30,555 nt of DNA from JBBIJH01 sp037446075 (lineage in GTDB: Bacteria > Bacteroidota > Ignavibacteria > UBA10030 > JAHEZR01): assembly GCA_037446075.1 (NCBI GenBank), contig JBBIJH010000017.1, forward strand, positions 1 through 30,555, given 5' to 3'. Made by a program: the position numbers and the translations under genes. The notes below the pieces were generated by a model. The model did no database searches. It saw only the letters and a list, made by a program, of their open reading frames with translations, and had not been told where the DNA came from. Numbering within the stretch: the stretch's first letter is position 1; every line of letters begins with the position of its first letter. Of the stretch, positions 23,450-30,555 are shown piece by piece.

Positions 23450-24832
23450 ATGTTCTTCACTGTTGATCTCGATCTGCTTAAGAAATACGATACGCCCGGA
23501 CCCCGCTACACAAGCTATCCTCCAGCGCCTGTTTTTACCGCCGCGTTTGATGCGAAAGCTTATCAAGACGAGATTATCCGGAATAACAAGCCCGACGCGC
23601 AAACGGATCTCTCCATCTATATTCACATACCCTTCTGCGACACGCTGTGCTACTTCTGTGGTTGTACGACGACAATCACAAAGAGCCGTGAGGTTATTTC
23701 ACAGTATCTCCAGTATCTGAGGCGCGAAATTGATCTGGTGGTTCGGCACCTTGCGCCACGTCGGAGAGTTGTCCAGATCCATCTTGGCGGCGGTACGCCG
23801 AGTCATCTGAAGCCGGATGAAATCGAAGACCTGATGCTTTTTCTCCAGGAGCGTGTTCGCTTCGCCCCTGCAATCGAGGCCGGAATAGAAATTGACCCAC
23901 GCGGGATGACTTTTGACCATCTTCTTGCCATTCGGCTGGCAGGGTTTAATCGGATCAGCATCGGCGTTCAAGACTTTGATTCGAGGGTGTTGGCCGCGGT
24001 GAACCGTCCTCAACCCGAAGAACTGTCCCGAAAAGTCTTCACATGGTGCCGCGCGCTTGAGTTTGCCAGCATCAACGTGGATCTGATGTATGGGTTGCCG
24101 CTCCAAACCGTCGACTCTGTCCGGCAAACTGTTAAAAAGCTTATCGAACTTTCACCCGACCGGATCGCCTTTTTTAACTTCGCCTATGTGCCTTGGCTGA
24201 AGCCGCACCAGAAGCTTCTGCATTCGGAGGATCTACCGTCGCCTGATGTCAAGCTCGGCATCTTAAAAATGGCGATCGAGACACTGACATCGGCGGGGTA
24301 TGTATATATCGGAATGGATCATTTTGCGAAACCAGGAGACGAGCTTGCCGTTGCCCAGGCCAGCAAGAAGCTCCAACGGAATTTTCAAGGATACTCGACA
24401 AAGGCGGGGAGTGACCTCTATGGGTTCGGAATGTCTGCAATCAGTCACTTTGGAAACATCTACGCCCAGAATCAAAAAAAGCTGAAGGGTTACTATGAAG
24501 CGATCGACGCCGACAAGCTACCAACGGCGGTCGGATACTGGATGACGACGGATGACGAGATCAGGAAGTACACAATCATGAAATTAATGTGTGACCTTGA
24601 GGTAATAAAAGCAGAGGTCGAAGCGAAATTCGGTATCTTCTTTGACGAATACTTCGACCCGGAGCTAGAACGAATCAACGCCCTCGCTCGTGACGGTCTC
24701 GTGGCCCACAACCTGAACCTCATTCGTGTAACGCCTACCGGCCGCCTGTTTCTCCGAAACATTGCTATGTGTTTTGATGCGACACTGAAAGATCTGGAAC
24801 AAAAGAGAGTGATCTACTCACGTACGATCTGA
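23450..24832 (+). CDS. hemN: Oxygen-independent coproporphyrinogen III oxidase (radical SAM)
   Basis: The 460-residue protein begins with the HemN-specific LLKKYDTPGPRYTSYPPAP. The radical SAM cluster motif is C63-x3-C67-x2-C70, with the extra C72 typical of HemN. The SAM-binding GGGTPSHL and the C-terminal HemN domain (about residues 355-455) are present. It turns coproporphyrinogen III into protoporphyrinogen IX without oxygen. Haem is needed by the c- and b-type cytochromes encoded upstream, and iron for it could come through FeoAB encoded just before. Of 24 glycine codons only 5 are GGC, unlike nxrB. The start is certain; it follows the coiled-coil gene by 17 bases. Confidence 0.96.
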   Translation: MFFTVDLDLLKKYDTPGPRYTSYPPAPVFTAAFDAKAYQDEIIRNNKPDAQTDLSIYIHIPFCDTLCYFCGCTTTITKSREVISQYLQYLRREIDLVVRHLAPRRRVVQIHLGGGTPSHLKPDEIEDLMLFLQERVRFAPAIEAGIEIDPRGMTFDHLLAIRLAGFNRISIGVQDFDSRVLAAVNRPQPEELSRKVFTWCRALEFASINVDLMYGLPLQTVDSVRQTVKKLIELSPDRIAFFNFAYVPWLKPHQKLLHSEDLPSPDVKLGILKMAIETLTSAGYVYIGMDHFAKPGDELAVAQASKKLQRNFQGYSTKAGSDLYGFGMSAISHFGNIYAQNQKKLKGYYEAIDADKLPTAVGYWMTTDDEIRKYTIMKLMCDLEVIKAEVEAKFGIFFDEYFDPELERINALARDGLVAHNLNLIRVTPTGRLFLRNIAMCFDATLKDLEQKRVIYSRTI

Positions 24833-24915
24833 TGCAGTCTTTCACCGTCTCAAGATAATTTCTCCTCTGTTGCGACAGAAACATCTGAAATCTTATTGTG
24901 GGGACTGGAGGGACT

Positions 24916-26226
24916 ATGAAAAAGAAGCAACCGGAAAACGCTTATTCGATGGAGACGCGCCTGATCCACGGAAAAGCTTACACACCGAAATGGGATTACA
25001 ATCACCACGTCGTACCGCCGATCTCCTCCTCTTCCACCTTTCGTCTCGACTCGACGCAGCGCGGCGCGAGAGGGTTCGTCGAGTTTGCGCATGCAGATGA
25101 AGACCTCTCCGTCTTCTCTCGTGCCCCGATCTACATTTACGATCGCCTCGGGGAACCGAACAAGGACATTCTCGAGCAGAATCTTGCCTCCGCAGAAAAT
25201 GGGGAAGCCGCCGTCACCTTCGCTTCCGGCATGGCAGCAATCGCCGCTGTGCTGGGTATCCTCACCGGAAGTGGAGACGAGATCGTCGCGCATCGGATGC
25301 TCTACGGCTGCACCTATTCTCTGATGAGAAACTGGCTTCCTCGATATCGCATTTGCGTTCACTGGGTGGATTTTCTTCAGCCCGATGCTTTTCGTCGTCG
25401 ACTGACCCCGAGGACGAAGGTTGTCTATTTTGAATCGCCCGTGAACCCGTCCATGGAGGTCATTGATATTGAGAAGATCGTGGAGATCGTGCACGAAGAG
25501 AATCAGAGGCGGCGGGCGAAGAATCGGATGTACATCGTGATTGATAACACGTTTGCAACACCATTCTGTCAGCGGCCCCTTGAGATGGGCGTCGACTTTG
25601 TCGTGCATTCCCTGACGAAAGGCATCTGCGGGTTCGGGACGGACATGGGAGGCGCAGTTGTTACTGACCGCAAACATTATGATCATCTTCTTCAGTACCG
25701 GAAAGATTTTGGGGGAGTTCTTGCCCCAAAGAGCGCGTGGCCGATTCTGGTGTATGGCCTGCCAAGCTTGCCAATCCGCATGAAACGCCAGCAGGCAACA
25801 GCCTTGGAAGTAGCGAAGTTTCTGCGTACGGACCACCGCGTCGAGAGTGTTCATTACCCGGGGCTGGAAAGCTTTCCATATTACGCTAGGGCGAAGAAAC
25901 AGATGCGTGACTATGATGGCAACTTCGCACCCGGTAGCCTCCTCTATTTCACCTTGAAGGGAAAAGATCCTAAAACTCGCGAGCACAAAGCCGAGCGCCT
26001 GATAAACCATCTTGCAAGGAATGCTTATTCGATCACCCTCGCCGTTAGTCTCGGAAACATCCGAACGCTCGTCGAGCACCCAAGCTCCATGACGCATTCA
26101 ACAATTCCCGTCGAGAAGCAGCTGCAACGTGGCGTCGACCCCGGGGGGATTCGACTCTCCATCGGTCTAGAAGATCCCGATGACATTATTACGGATCTCT
26201 CCGACGGTTTAAGCCGAATCGGGTGA
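24916..26226 (+). CDS. Cys/Met metabolism PLP-dependent enzyme (cystathionine/methionine gamma-lyase-like)
   Basis: This 436-residue enzyme has the family segments FASGMAAIAAVL, the cofactor-binding aspartate in VIDNTFATPF, the PLP lysine in HSLTKGICGFG, and the C-terminal HPSSMTHSTIP with GIRLSIGLEDPDDII. It could be a cystathionine gamma-lyase, methionine gamma-lyase or a sulfhydrylase; the sequence does not decide. It is longer than the usual 380-400 residues because of extra loops, one near residue 45-75 and one with EENQRRRAKNRM. The ATG at 24916 has GGAGG just upstream; a GTG at 24898 is less likely. It is followed 28 bases later by an Rrf2 gene. Rrf2 regulators such as CymR control cysteine metabolism in Firmicutes, so the pair may be a regulated sulphur unit. 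Confidence 0.88.
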   Translation: MKKKQPENAYSMETRLIHGKAYTPKWDYNHHVVPPISSSSTFRLDSTQRGARGFVEFAHADEDLSVFSRAPIYIYDRLGEPNKDILEQNLASAENGEAAVTFASGMAAIAAVLGILTGSGDEIVAHRMLYGCTYSLMRNWLPRYRICVHWVDFLQPDAFRRRLTPRTKVVYFESPVNPSMEVIDIEKIVEIVHEENQRRRAKNRMYIVIDNTFATPFCQRPLEMGVDFVVHSLTKGICGFGTDMGGAVVTDRKHYDHLLQYRKDFGGVLAPKSAWPILVYGLPSLPIRMKRQQATALEVAKFLRTDHRVESVHYPGLESFPYYARAKKQMRDYDGNFAPGSLLYFTLKGKDPKTREHKAERLINHLARNAYSITLAVSLGNIRTLVEHPSSMTHSTIPVEKQLQRGVDPGGIRLSIGLEDPDDIITDLSDGLSRIG

Positions 26227-26254
26227 GGAATGGTTCTGGCTTCGGGATCTCTGT

Positions 26255-26686
26255 ATGAGTCTAATCTTTAGCCGACGATGTGAGTATGCCCTGCAGGCGG
26301 TGACGTTCCTGGCCCTGAAAGCTCCGAGCGAGCGGACTTCCATCAGAGAAATAACACGCCGGCTCAGGATCCCCGCCCATTTCCTTGCAAAAATTCTTCA
26401 AGACCTCACCAGGAAAAACCTTTTGATCTCGTTGAGAGGACCCACAGGTGGATTTGCCCTCGCGAAGCCTCCGGAAGCGATTCGATTGATAGATATTGTG
26501 AAAGCAATCGACGGAAATGATCTTTTCGAGAAGTGTGCGATGGGGTTTCCCGAATGTTCAACTAGCAATCCCTGTGCGTTCCATGAAGAGTGGGCTGAGC
26601 TACGGGAGGGCCTAGATCGTTTGCTGGCGAGTAAGAGTGTCCTCGAAATTGCCCGAAACATGGGGAAGCCTGAATACCGCAGGTAG
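26255..26686 (+). CDS. Second Rrf2-family Fe-S-type regulator
   Basis: The 143-residue protein is a paralogue of the regulator at 7043-7492. It shares FSRRCEYALQAV at the start, IPAHFLAKILQDLTRKNLL and GGFALAKP in the winged helix. The cysteine pattern C94-x6-C101-x5-C107-x2-H110 is identical in spacing and position, again predicting an Fe-S cluster. It probably senses Fe-S supply, NO or redox state. The start lies 28 bases after the PLP enzyme stop with no clear promoter between, so the two are likely one transcript. Possible targets are the PLP enzyme itself or the ECF sigma operon that follows after 96 bases. Confidence 0.92.
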   Translation: MSLIFSRRCEYALQAVTFLALKAPSERTSIREITRRLRIPAHFLAKILQDLTRKNLLISLRGPTGGFALAKPPEAIRLIDIVKAIDGNDLFEKCAMGFPECSTSNPCAFHEEWAELREGLDRLLASKSVLEIARNMGKPEYRR

Positions 26687-26782
26687 GAGGACTTCGAGTT
26701 ACGTTCTTTTTCCCTATCTTCCGTCCGAGTTCCTGAATAAAATCTTCCTCCCGGGGTATCATTGTCGAAAAGCAGAACGGCT

Positions 26783-27355
26783 ATGGACGACCGTGAGCGG
26801 CAGGAAGAAGCTGAACTGCTTCTCCGCTGCAAGCGTGGGGACAAGATGGCTTTTGGGGTGCTCGTCCAGAAATACATGAGGCGAGCGTATTTCACTGCGG
26901 TTGGCTTGGTTGGGTCGCACCACGATGCTCTAGATCTCTCGCAAGAGGCATTTGTCCGCGCTTACTGTGCGATCGGTCGGTTTGAGCTTTCCCAAAAGTT
27001 CTTCACTTGGTATTACCAGATACTTCGAAACCTTTGCATGAATCACCTGCGGGACAAGTCGAGGCATGCGATCCCGTTTTCGCTACTTGAGGTGGAGGAA
27101 AGTTCGATCGCGGAAGCTCGGGGAGAGGCATCTCCGTCAGGTGTTGTGGAGCGTGAAGACCTCGGAGAGAAACTCTGGGAGGGCCTCTGGAAGCTCGAGA
27201 CAGATGAGCGCGAAATCATCGTCGCAAGAGATTTTCTCCATCTCTCCTACCGTGAGCTTGCCGAGCTTCTGAATTGTCCGATTGGGACGGTAATGTCTCG
27301 ACTCTACTACGCTCGCAAAAAACTCGCTCGTGAACTCAGAGACGTTCTGGCATGA
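26783..27355 (+). CDS. ECF-type RNA polymerase sigma factor
   Basis: The 190-residue protein has sigma region 2 (LVQKYMRRAYFTAVGLVGSHHDALDLSQEAFVRAY, about residues 30-65, then YYQILRNLCMNHLRD) and region 4 (LETDEREIIVARDFLHLSYRELAELLNCPIGTVMSRLYYARKKL, about 140-185), which is the full ECF layout. The start is taken at ATG 26783; the TTG at 26762 would add 7 residues. The stop overlaps the next gene by 4 bases. That gene has the look of a membrane anti-sigma factor, so activity is probably controlled by release from it. The genes it turns on are unknown. Confidence 0.92.
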   Translation: MDDRERQEEAELLLRCKRGDKMAFGVLVQKYMRRAYFTAVGLVGSHHDALDLSQEAFVRAYCAIGRFELSQKFFTWYYQILRNLCMNHLRDKSRHAIPFSLLEVEESSIAEARGEASPSGVVEREDLGEKLWEGLWKLETDEREIIVARDFLHLSYRELAELLNCPIGTVMSRLYYARKKLARELRDVLA

Positions 27356-27801
27356 CCTTGGAGGAACAAGACCGGCTACTCCTGATGAAGGCTCTGGATG
27401 GAGAACTCTCCCATCAGGAGGAAGAGGAATTTCGTCTTCTCCTCCAAGAATCAAAGGAATTCCAAGAGGAATGGAAATCTCTCAGGAAACTAAAGGAGGT
27501 GACGAGTCTGATGCGGTTCTCGAACCCACCTACTGAAATATGGGAGAAATACTGGACCAACGTTTACTATCGACTCGAGCGCGGCGTTGCATGGATCCTC
27601 ATTTCCCTCGGCGCCATTGTTCTCCTTACATACGGGGGATTCAAGGCCGTTGAGTCGATTCTTGCTGACACGACGTTGGCCCTCGCAGTGAAAATTGCGC
27701 TGCTTGGAATCATGACCGGTTTTGCCATCCTGATCGTTTCTGTGATTCGAGAGAAATGGATTACAGGAAAGATTGACAAATACAAGGAGGTTCTCCGATG
27801 A
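27352..27801 (+). CDS. Putative membrane anti-sigma factor without the zinc motif
   Basis: The 149-residue protein has an N-terminal cytoplasmic part (LLLMKALDGELSHQEEEEFRLLL) that resembles the start of anti-sigma domains. The usual H-x3-C-x2-C zinc motif is missing; the protein has no cysteines at all. Two membrane helices follow (about residues 78-98 and 108-130), and the tail is basic. It overlaps the sigma gene and the YbjQ gene by 4 bases each (ATGA), a tightly coupled trio. Partner function with the sigma factor is inferred from position and layout, not from a clear domain match. Confidence 0.72.
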   Translation: MTLEEQDRLLLMKALDGELSHQEEEEFRLLLQESKEFQEEWKSLRKLKEVTSLMRFSNPPTEIWEKYWTNVYYRLERGVAWILISLGAIVLLTYGGFKAVESILADTTLALAVKIALLGIMTGFAILIVSVIREKWITGKIDKYKEVLR

Positions 27802-28118
27802 TCGTTGCATCTTCGAGCACAATAGCAGGGAAGAAGATCGTCAAAACTCTGGGGATCGTGAAAGGTAATACGGTACGCGCCCGCCATATCGGGAAAGACA
27901 TCCTTGCCGTCTTAAAGAACATCGTTGGAGGGGAAATTGAAGAATACACGAAGCTCCTTGCAGAATCCCGGGATCAAGCCGTTGACAGGATGATCGCTGA
28001 CGCCGAGCATCTCGGAGCGACCGCAATCGTCGATGTCCGCTTCGCCACGAGTTATATTATGGCAAACGCAGCGGAAATCCTGGTCTTCGGCACCGCGGTA
28101 TTGACCAAGGACGAGTGA
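27798..28118 (+). CDS. YbjQ/UPF0145 (DUF74) family protein
   Basis: The 106-residue protein matches the YbjQ family: SSSTIAGKKIVKTLGIVKGNTVRARHIGKDILAVLKNIVGGEIEEYTKLLAESRDQAVDRMIADAEHLGATAIVDVRF. Members form pentameric rings and are sometimes called heavy-metal-binding, but the function is not settled. A strong AAGGAGG lies 7 bases before the ATG, inside the end of the anti-sigma gene. Being third in an ECF sigma unit suggests it is part of, or regulated by, that stress response. It is the last gene before a 432-bp gap. Confidence 0.93.
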   Translation: MIVASSSTIAGKKIVKTLGIVKGNTVRARHIGKDILAVLKNIVGGEIEEYTKLLAESRDQAVDRMIADAEHLGATAIVDVRFATSYIMANAAEILVFGTAVLTKDE

Positions 28119-28550
28119 TGGATTAATCCTTCGTAAAGGTCATATCATGGTTAAGAATTTCCACGCCTTTCCACCTGATACTTATCACCGACACCCCCGA
28201 TGCTGTTGAAAGTTTCAGCACTCGCTGTTGCATTCTTCGACGTCCGCCTAACTGCTTAAGGATCAAATATTCAACACGCCTGATCGGTTCACCTTTGTCC
28301 CGGGTGTTGAATTCCTCATCGTCTTTCCCTTTCTCTTGTCGCTGCAATCAGCGCTTTCTTTTTCTTCTTCTCTAACGCATTGTGAGTTAGGACGCTACCA
28401 GATCCATTGGGATAGTTTTTCTTTCAGACATTGGCCCGTTTCTTGCTTTGTCTTTTTACGGAGTGTCAAGTGCGGTTGTGCTGGAGATTCCGATCAATAC
28501 ATCAACGATACATATTTCCAATGCCAGTTGTAAACTTAAGAGGTGATACC
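28119..28550. other. 432-bp gap without a supported gene
   Basis: Short frames exist on both strands (for example 28123-28347 minus from TTG, and 28336-28533 plus from TTG), but none has a recognisable product or ribosome site. The sequence is rich in pyrimidine runs. The clearest structure is a perfect 9-bp inverted repeat described separately. The region probably holds the transcription end of the sigma operon and the promoter of the redox module that starts at 28551, although no confident promoter boxes were found. A small RNA or decayed gene cannot be excluded. Confidence 0.6.
28269..28312. repeat. 9-bp perfect inverted repeat in the gap
   Basis: ATTCAACAC at 28269-28277 and GTGTTGAAT at 28304-28312 are exact reverse complements, 26 bases apart. 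As RNA they could form a stem with a large loop; as DNA they could be two half-sites of a regulator. No T run follows directly, so a terminator is unlikely. Confidence 0.4.
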
Positions 28551-29273
28551 ATGGTTGCGCTCTTTGTCCTTCTGACGATTATGGTTTTCTTGGCCGTGGA
28601 TTACCTTGTCCTTCGCGCTCAGAGAAAGCGAATCGCACGAGGTGAACTCGTCCGCAGCGTAGGACTCATCCCAATTCCCGTCGATGAAAATCTGCTTCCA
28701 CGTCGGCGGGAGTACCCTGTTCACGATCGGGGATTTGCACTTCCACAGGGTCTCTTCTTTGACCGAGGCCATACGTGGGTCCGGGTGCGGCCCTCAGGAG
28801 AGGTTCGCATTGGAGTCGATGATTTTGTCCAAGCACTTCTCGGCCGTATCGACGGTGTAAAGACGCCCGCAATTGGCCAGAAGGTGCACCGGGGAGCGCC
28901 ACTTTTGAGGCTGCAGCAGGGAGATCGATCAGCGGGTTTTGTTTCGCCTGTAGACGGGATCGTAACGGCAGTGAACGAGAGCGTCGTTCGAGCGCCAGAG
29001 GTGTTGAAACAAACGCCCTATCAGCAAAACTGGCTTGTGACAGTGCAGCCCACAGGGTTGTCTGCAACCCTGAAGCATCTTTTCATTGCAGAGGATGCTC
29101 TGCAGTGGTTGAGAGGGGAGCTGCGGCGCTTCCGGGATTTTGTGAGCGGCGTTGCCCCGCAAGTTGCTGTTGTCGGGGAGACGCTTCAAGACGGCGGCCA
29201 GCCTGTCGATGGCCTGCTTGAACGAATGGGAAACGACGTGTGGGACAAGTTCGAGAGAGAATTTCTCCGGTGA
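28551..29273 (+). CDS. Membrane-anchored GcvH-like protein lacking the lipoyl lysine
   Basis: The 240-residue protein starts with a membrane helix (MVALFVLLTIMVFLAVDYLVL) followed by a basic stretch. A GcvH-like biotinyl/lipoyl fold starts near residue 70 (RGHTWVRVRPSGEVRIGVDDFVQALLG) and runs to about residue 175. In true H proteins the lipoate sits on Lys in ESVKA, 10 residues before the PV turn. Here that place reads QQGDRSAGFVSPV with no lysine, so it cannot be lipoylated in the normal way. AAGAGGTG lies before the ATG at 28551; the longer frame from 28431 has no support. The next genes encode a ferredoxin and a HybB/NrfD-type membrane protein, so it may be a structural or electron-module partner. 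Confidence 0.78.
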   Translation: MVALFVLLTIMVFLAVDYLVLRAQRKRIARGELVRSVGLIPIPVDENLLPRRREYPVHDRGFALPQGLFFDRGHTWVRVRPSGEVRIGVDDFVQALLGRIDGVKTPAIGQKVHRGAPLLRLQQGDRSAGFVSPVDGIVTAVNESVVRAPEVLKQTPYQQNWLVTVQPTGLSATLKHLFIAEDALQWLRGELRRFRDFVSGVAPQVAVVGETLQDGGQPVDGLLERMGNDVWDKFEREFLR

Positions 29274-29313
29274 TGAGGACATCCTCCCCAACGTCAACCT
29301 ATAGGATCCAGCT

Positions 29314-30099
29314 ATGAGAAAAAAAGCAATTCTCATCGACATTTCAAAGTGCATTGGATGCGGTGCTTGCCAGGCGGCGTGTAAAGAGGCAAACGGACTC
29401 CCCGATAGGGAGGAAACCAAACTCTCTGCCACCGCATATACCGCTATCGAGGAACGGAATGGGATCTATGTGAGGCATCTCTGCATGCACTGTGAGATCC
29501 CGACCTGTGCTTCAGTGTGCCCGGTGGGCGCAATTGAGAAGACCTCCAGTGGAGCTGTCGTCTATGACGCGGCGAAGTGCATGGGCTGTCGCTACTGCAT
29601 GCAGGCGTGTCCGTTCCAAGTTCCTCGGTACGAGTGGAACAGCGTCGCACCAAAGATGCAAAAGTGTAACCTCTGCTACAAACGAACTGCAGAAGGTTTG
29701 GCGCCTGCGTGCGTCGAAGCATGTCCGACCGGTGCAAGCATCTTTGGAGATCGGAGCGAAATCCTCCGTGAGGCACATCGGCGCATCGCAGAGAGCCCCG
29801 ACGAGTACGTGCATTATATCTACGGAGAGAGCGAGATCGGTGGGACGTCCGTCTTTTACCTTTCGGCAGTTCCCTTCGGGTCGCTCGGTTTTCGAACGGA
29901 TCTCTCAAGAGAGCCCCTGCCCATCCGTACATGGGAGGCCCTTTCTAAGATTCCGAAGGTTGTGTTCGTGGGTGGAGTTTTCTTGTACGGGATCTGGTGG
30001 ATCACGAACCGGCGTGACGAAGTGCGGAAGCTCGAGAAGAAACTCAAAGAGATGATAGATGATGAAGAGAGCATCGACGAACTCAAAACTGGAAAATGA
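29314..30099 (+). CDS. Four-cluster ferredoxin subunit with C-terminal membrane helix (HybA/HmcB-like)
   Basis: The 261-residue protein has the four cysteine groups of DMSO-reductase/HybA-type electron-transfer subunits: CIGCGACQAACK, CMHCEIPTCASVCP, CMGCRYCMQACP and CNLCYKRTAEGLAPACVEACP. Four [4Fe-4S] clusters are expected. A single helix near residues 213-230 (VVFVGGVFLYGIWWI) anchors the C-terminus, followed by a charged tail. There is no Tat signal, unlike HybA, so either the partner carries it or the protein faces the cytoplasm. Its stop overlaps the next gene by 4 bases. It would link a soluble redox partner to the quinone-reactive membrane subunit. Confidence 0.9.
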   Translation: MRKKAILIDISKCIGCGACQAACKEANGLPDREETKLSATAYTAIEERNGIYVRHLCMHCEIPTCASVCPVGAIEKTSSGAVVYDAAKCMGCRYCMQACPFQVPRYEWNSVAPKMQKCNLCYKRTAEGLAPACVEACPTGASIFGDRSEILREAHRRIAESPDEYVHYIYGESEIGGTSVFYLSAVPFGSLGFRTDLSREPLPIRTWEALSKIPKVVFVGGVFLYGIWWITNRRDEVRKLEKKLKEMIDDEESIDELKTGK

Positions 30100-30555
30100 A
30101 AATGAAAAACATGCTCAAGAAACTGACATTCTGGCGATCGGTGTTCGTCATCCTTGTCGCTCTTGGTCTTTATACGACGTACATTCGGTACACGAGAGGT
30201 CTCGGTGCGGTCACCAACTTGAGCGATGAATTCCCCTGGGGCTTGTGGATCGGCTTCGACATTCTCTGCGGAGTTGGCCTCGCCGCTGGAGGGTTTACCA
30301 TCGCCGCCACTGTCTATCTGTTCAAGCTGGACCGCTTCAGGCCAATCCTTCGGCCAACCATCCTGACGGCATTCCTTGGGTACCTCCTCGTTGTCGTTGC
30401 CTTGCTGTATGATCTCGGTCGGCCGGACCGCATCTGGCACGCGATCATCATGTGGAACCCCCGCTCGGTGATGTTCGAGGTGGCGTGGTGTGTCATGCTC
30501 TATACAACGGTCCTTGCTTTGGAATTCAGTCCCGTCGTGTTTGAGAAGTTGGGGT
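30096..30555 (+). CDS. HybB/NrfD-type integral membrane quinone subunit (3' end missing)
   Basis: The frame opens at ATG 30096 (overlapping the previous stop by 4 bases) and runs off the right edge with 153 complete codons. It encodes a polytopic membrane protein of the polysulphide reductase NrfD/HybB family. The first helix is FWRSVFVILVALGLYTTYIR, and the family block LSDEFPWGLWIGFDILCGVGLAAGGF comes near residue 47. It continues with YDLGRPDRIWHAIIMWNPRSVMFEVAW, also typical of HybB. Such subunits exchange electrons with the quinone pool. A full protein should have about 380-400 residues. A hydrogenase or another catalytic subunit may be encoded beyond the window. Confidence 0.9.
   Translation, partial: MKMKNMLKKLTFWRSVFVILVALGLYTTYIRYTRGLGAVTNLSDEFPWGLWIGFDILCGVGLAAGGFTIAATVYLFKLDRFRPILRPTILTAFLGYLLVVVALLYDLGRPDRIWHAIIMWNPRSVMFEVAWCVMLYTTVLALEFSPVVFEKLG

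Noticed and set aside
24850..26097. Minus-strand open frame of 415 codons opposite the PLP enzyme
   Set aside because: The plus strand encodes a complete PLP enzyme with all motifs; the minus frame has no domain.
28123..28347. Minus-strand 74-codon frame after the YbjQ gene
   Set aside because: It starts with TTG, has no clear ribosome site or recognisable product, and spans the inverted repeat. It may be a gene remnant but cannot be supported.
28431..28550. Upstream extension of the GcvH-like gene
   Set aside because: The added 40 residues are not membrane-like or conserved in style, and a good ribosome site lies directly before ATG 28551.
1..30555. tRNA, rRNA, CRISPR arrays, insertion sequences or phage genes
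   Set aside because: The gaps were read for T-arm-like motifs, direct repeats, transposase or integrase products and none was seen.

Overview
The window is a dense, entirely plus-strand stretch of a Gram-negative bacterial genome of moderate G+C. A TonB-type energy transducer, a Tat-exported molybdoenzyme and periplasmic c-type cytochromes indicate an outer membrane and periplasm. Ferredoxin-linked pyruvate oxidation, oxygen-independent haem synthesis (HemN), FeoAB ferrous iron uptake, corrinoid proteins and two Fe-S-type Rrf2 regulators point to an anaerobe or facultative anaerobe. The species cannot be named from the sequence. No rRNA, tRNA, CRISPR array or insertion sequence was found.

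Region 1 (1-6886) is central carbon metabolism. It holds a pyruvate:ferredoxin oxidoreductase operon in the order gamma-delta-alpha-beta (porG is cut by the window edge), an alanine dehydrogenase gene with an in-frame TAA at codon 19, and an acetyl-CoA hydrolase/CoA-transferase. Together these would take alanine to pyruvate to acetyl-CoA and on to acetate or another acyl-CoA. After them come a small protein with a duplicated four-cysteine motif, a carboxymuconolactone-decarboxylase-like protein and MobA, which makes the guanylylated molybdenum cofactor.

Region 2 (6986-16973) is the centrepiece: an Rrf2 regulator with a good sigma70-type promoter, then a nitrite-oxidoreductase/nitrate-reductase-like cluster. 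It encodes a Tat-exported catalytic alpha subunit, a DUF488 protein, an unrecognised 90-residue protein, a four-cluster Fe-S beta subunit, an NnrS-like 12-helix membrane protein, a gamma subunit fusing two c-type haem domains to an ethylbenzene-dehydrogenase-type haem b domain, and a TorD/NarJ-type chaperone. The alpha and beta subunits resemble the Nitrospira-type NXR family, but the direction of the reaction and the substrate cannot be fixed from sequence.

Region 3 (17128-24832) starts with a universal stress protein behind a textbook sigma54 (-24/-12) promoter. A long run of genes follows: TonB-like protein, alpha/beta hydrolase, stand-alone methionine-synthase reactivation domain, corrinoid protein, FeoA, FeoB, a tiny cysteine-rich protein, a coiled-coil protein and HemN. 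The common theme is metal, haem and corrinoid supply.

Region 4 (24916-30555) holds a Cys/Met-metabolism PLP enzyme with a second Rrf2 regulator, an ECF sigma factor/anti-sigma/YbjQ trio with overlapping ends, a 432-bp gene-poor gap, and the start of a membrane redox module: a membrane-anchored GcvH-like protein without the lipoyl lysine, a multi-cluster ferredoxin with a C-terminal membrane helix, and a truncated HybB/NrfD-type quinone-interacting subunit.
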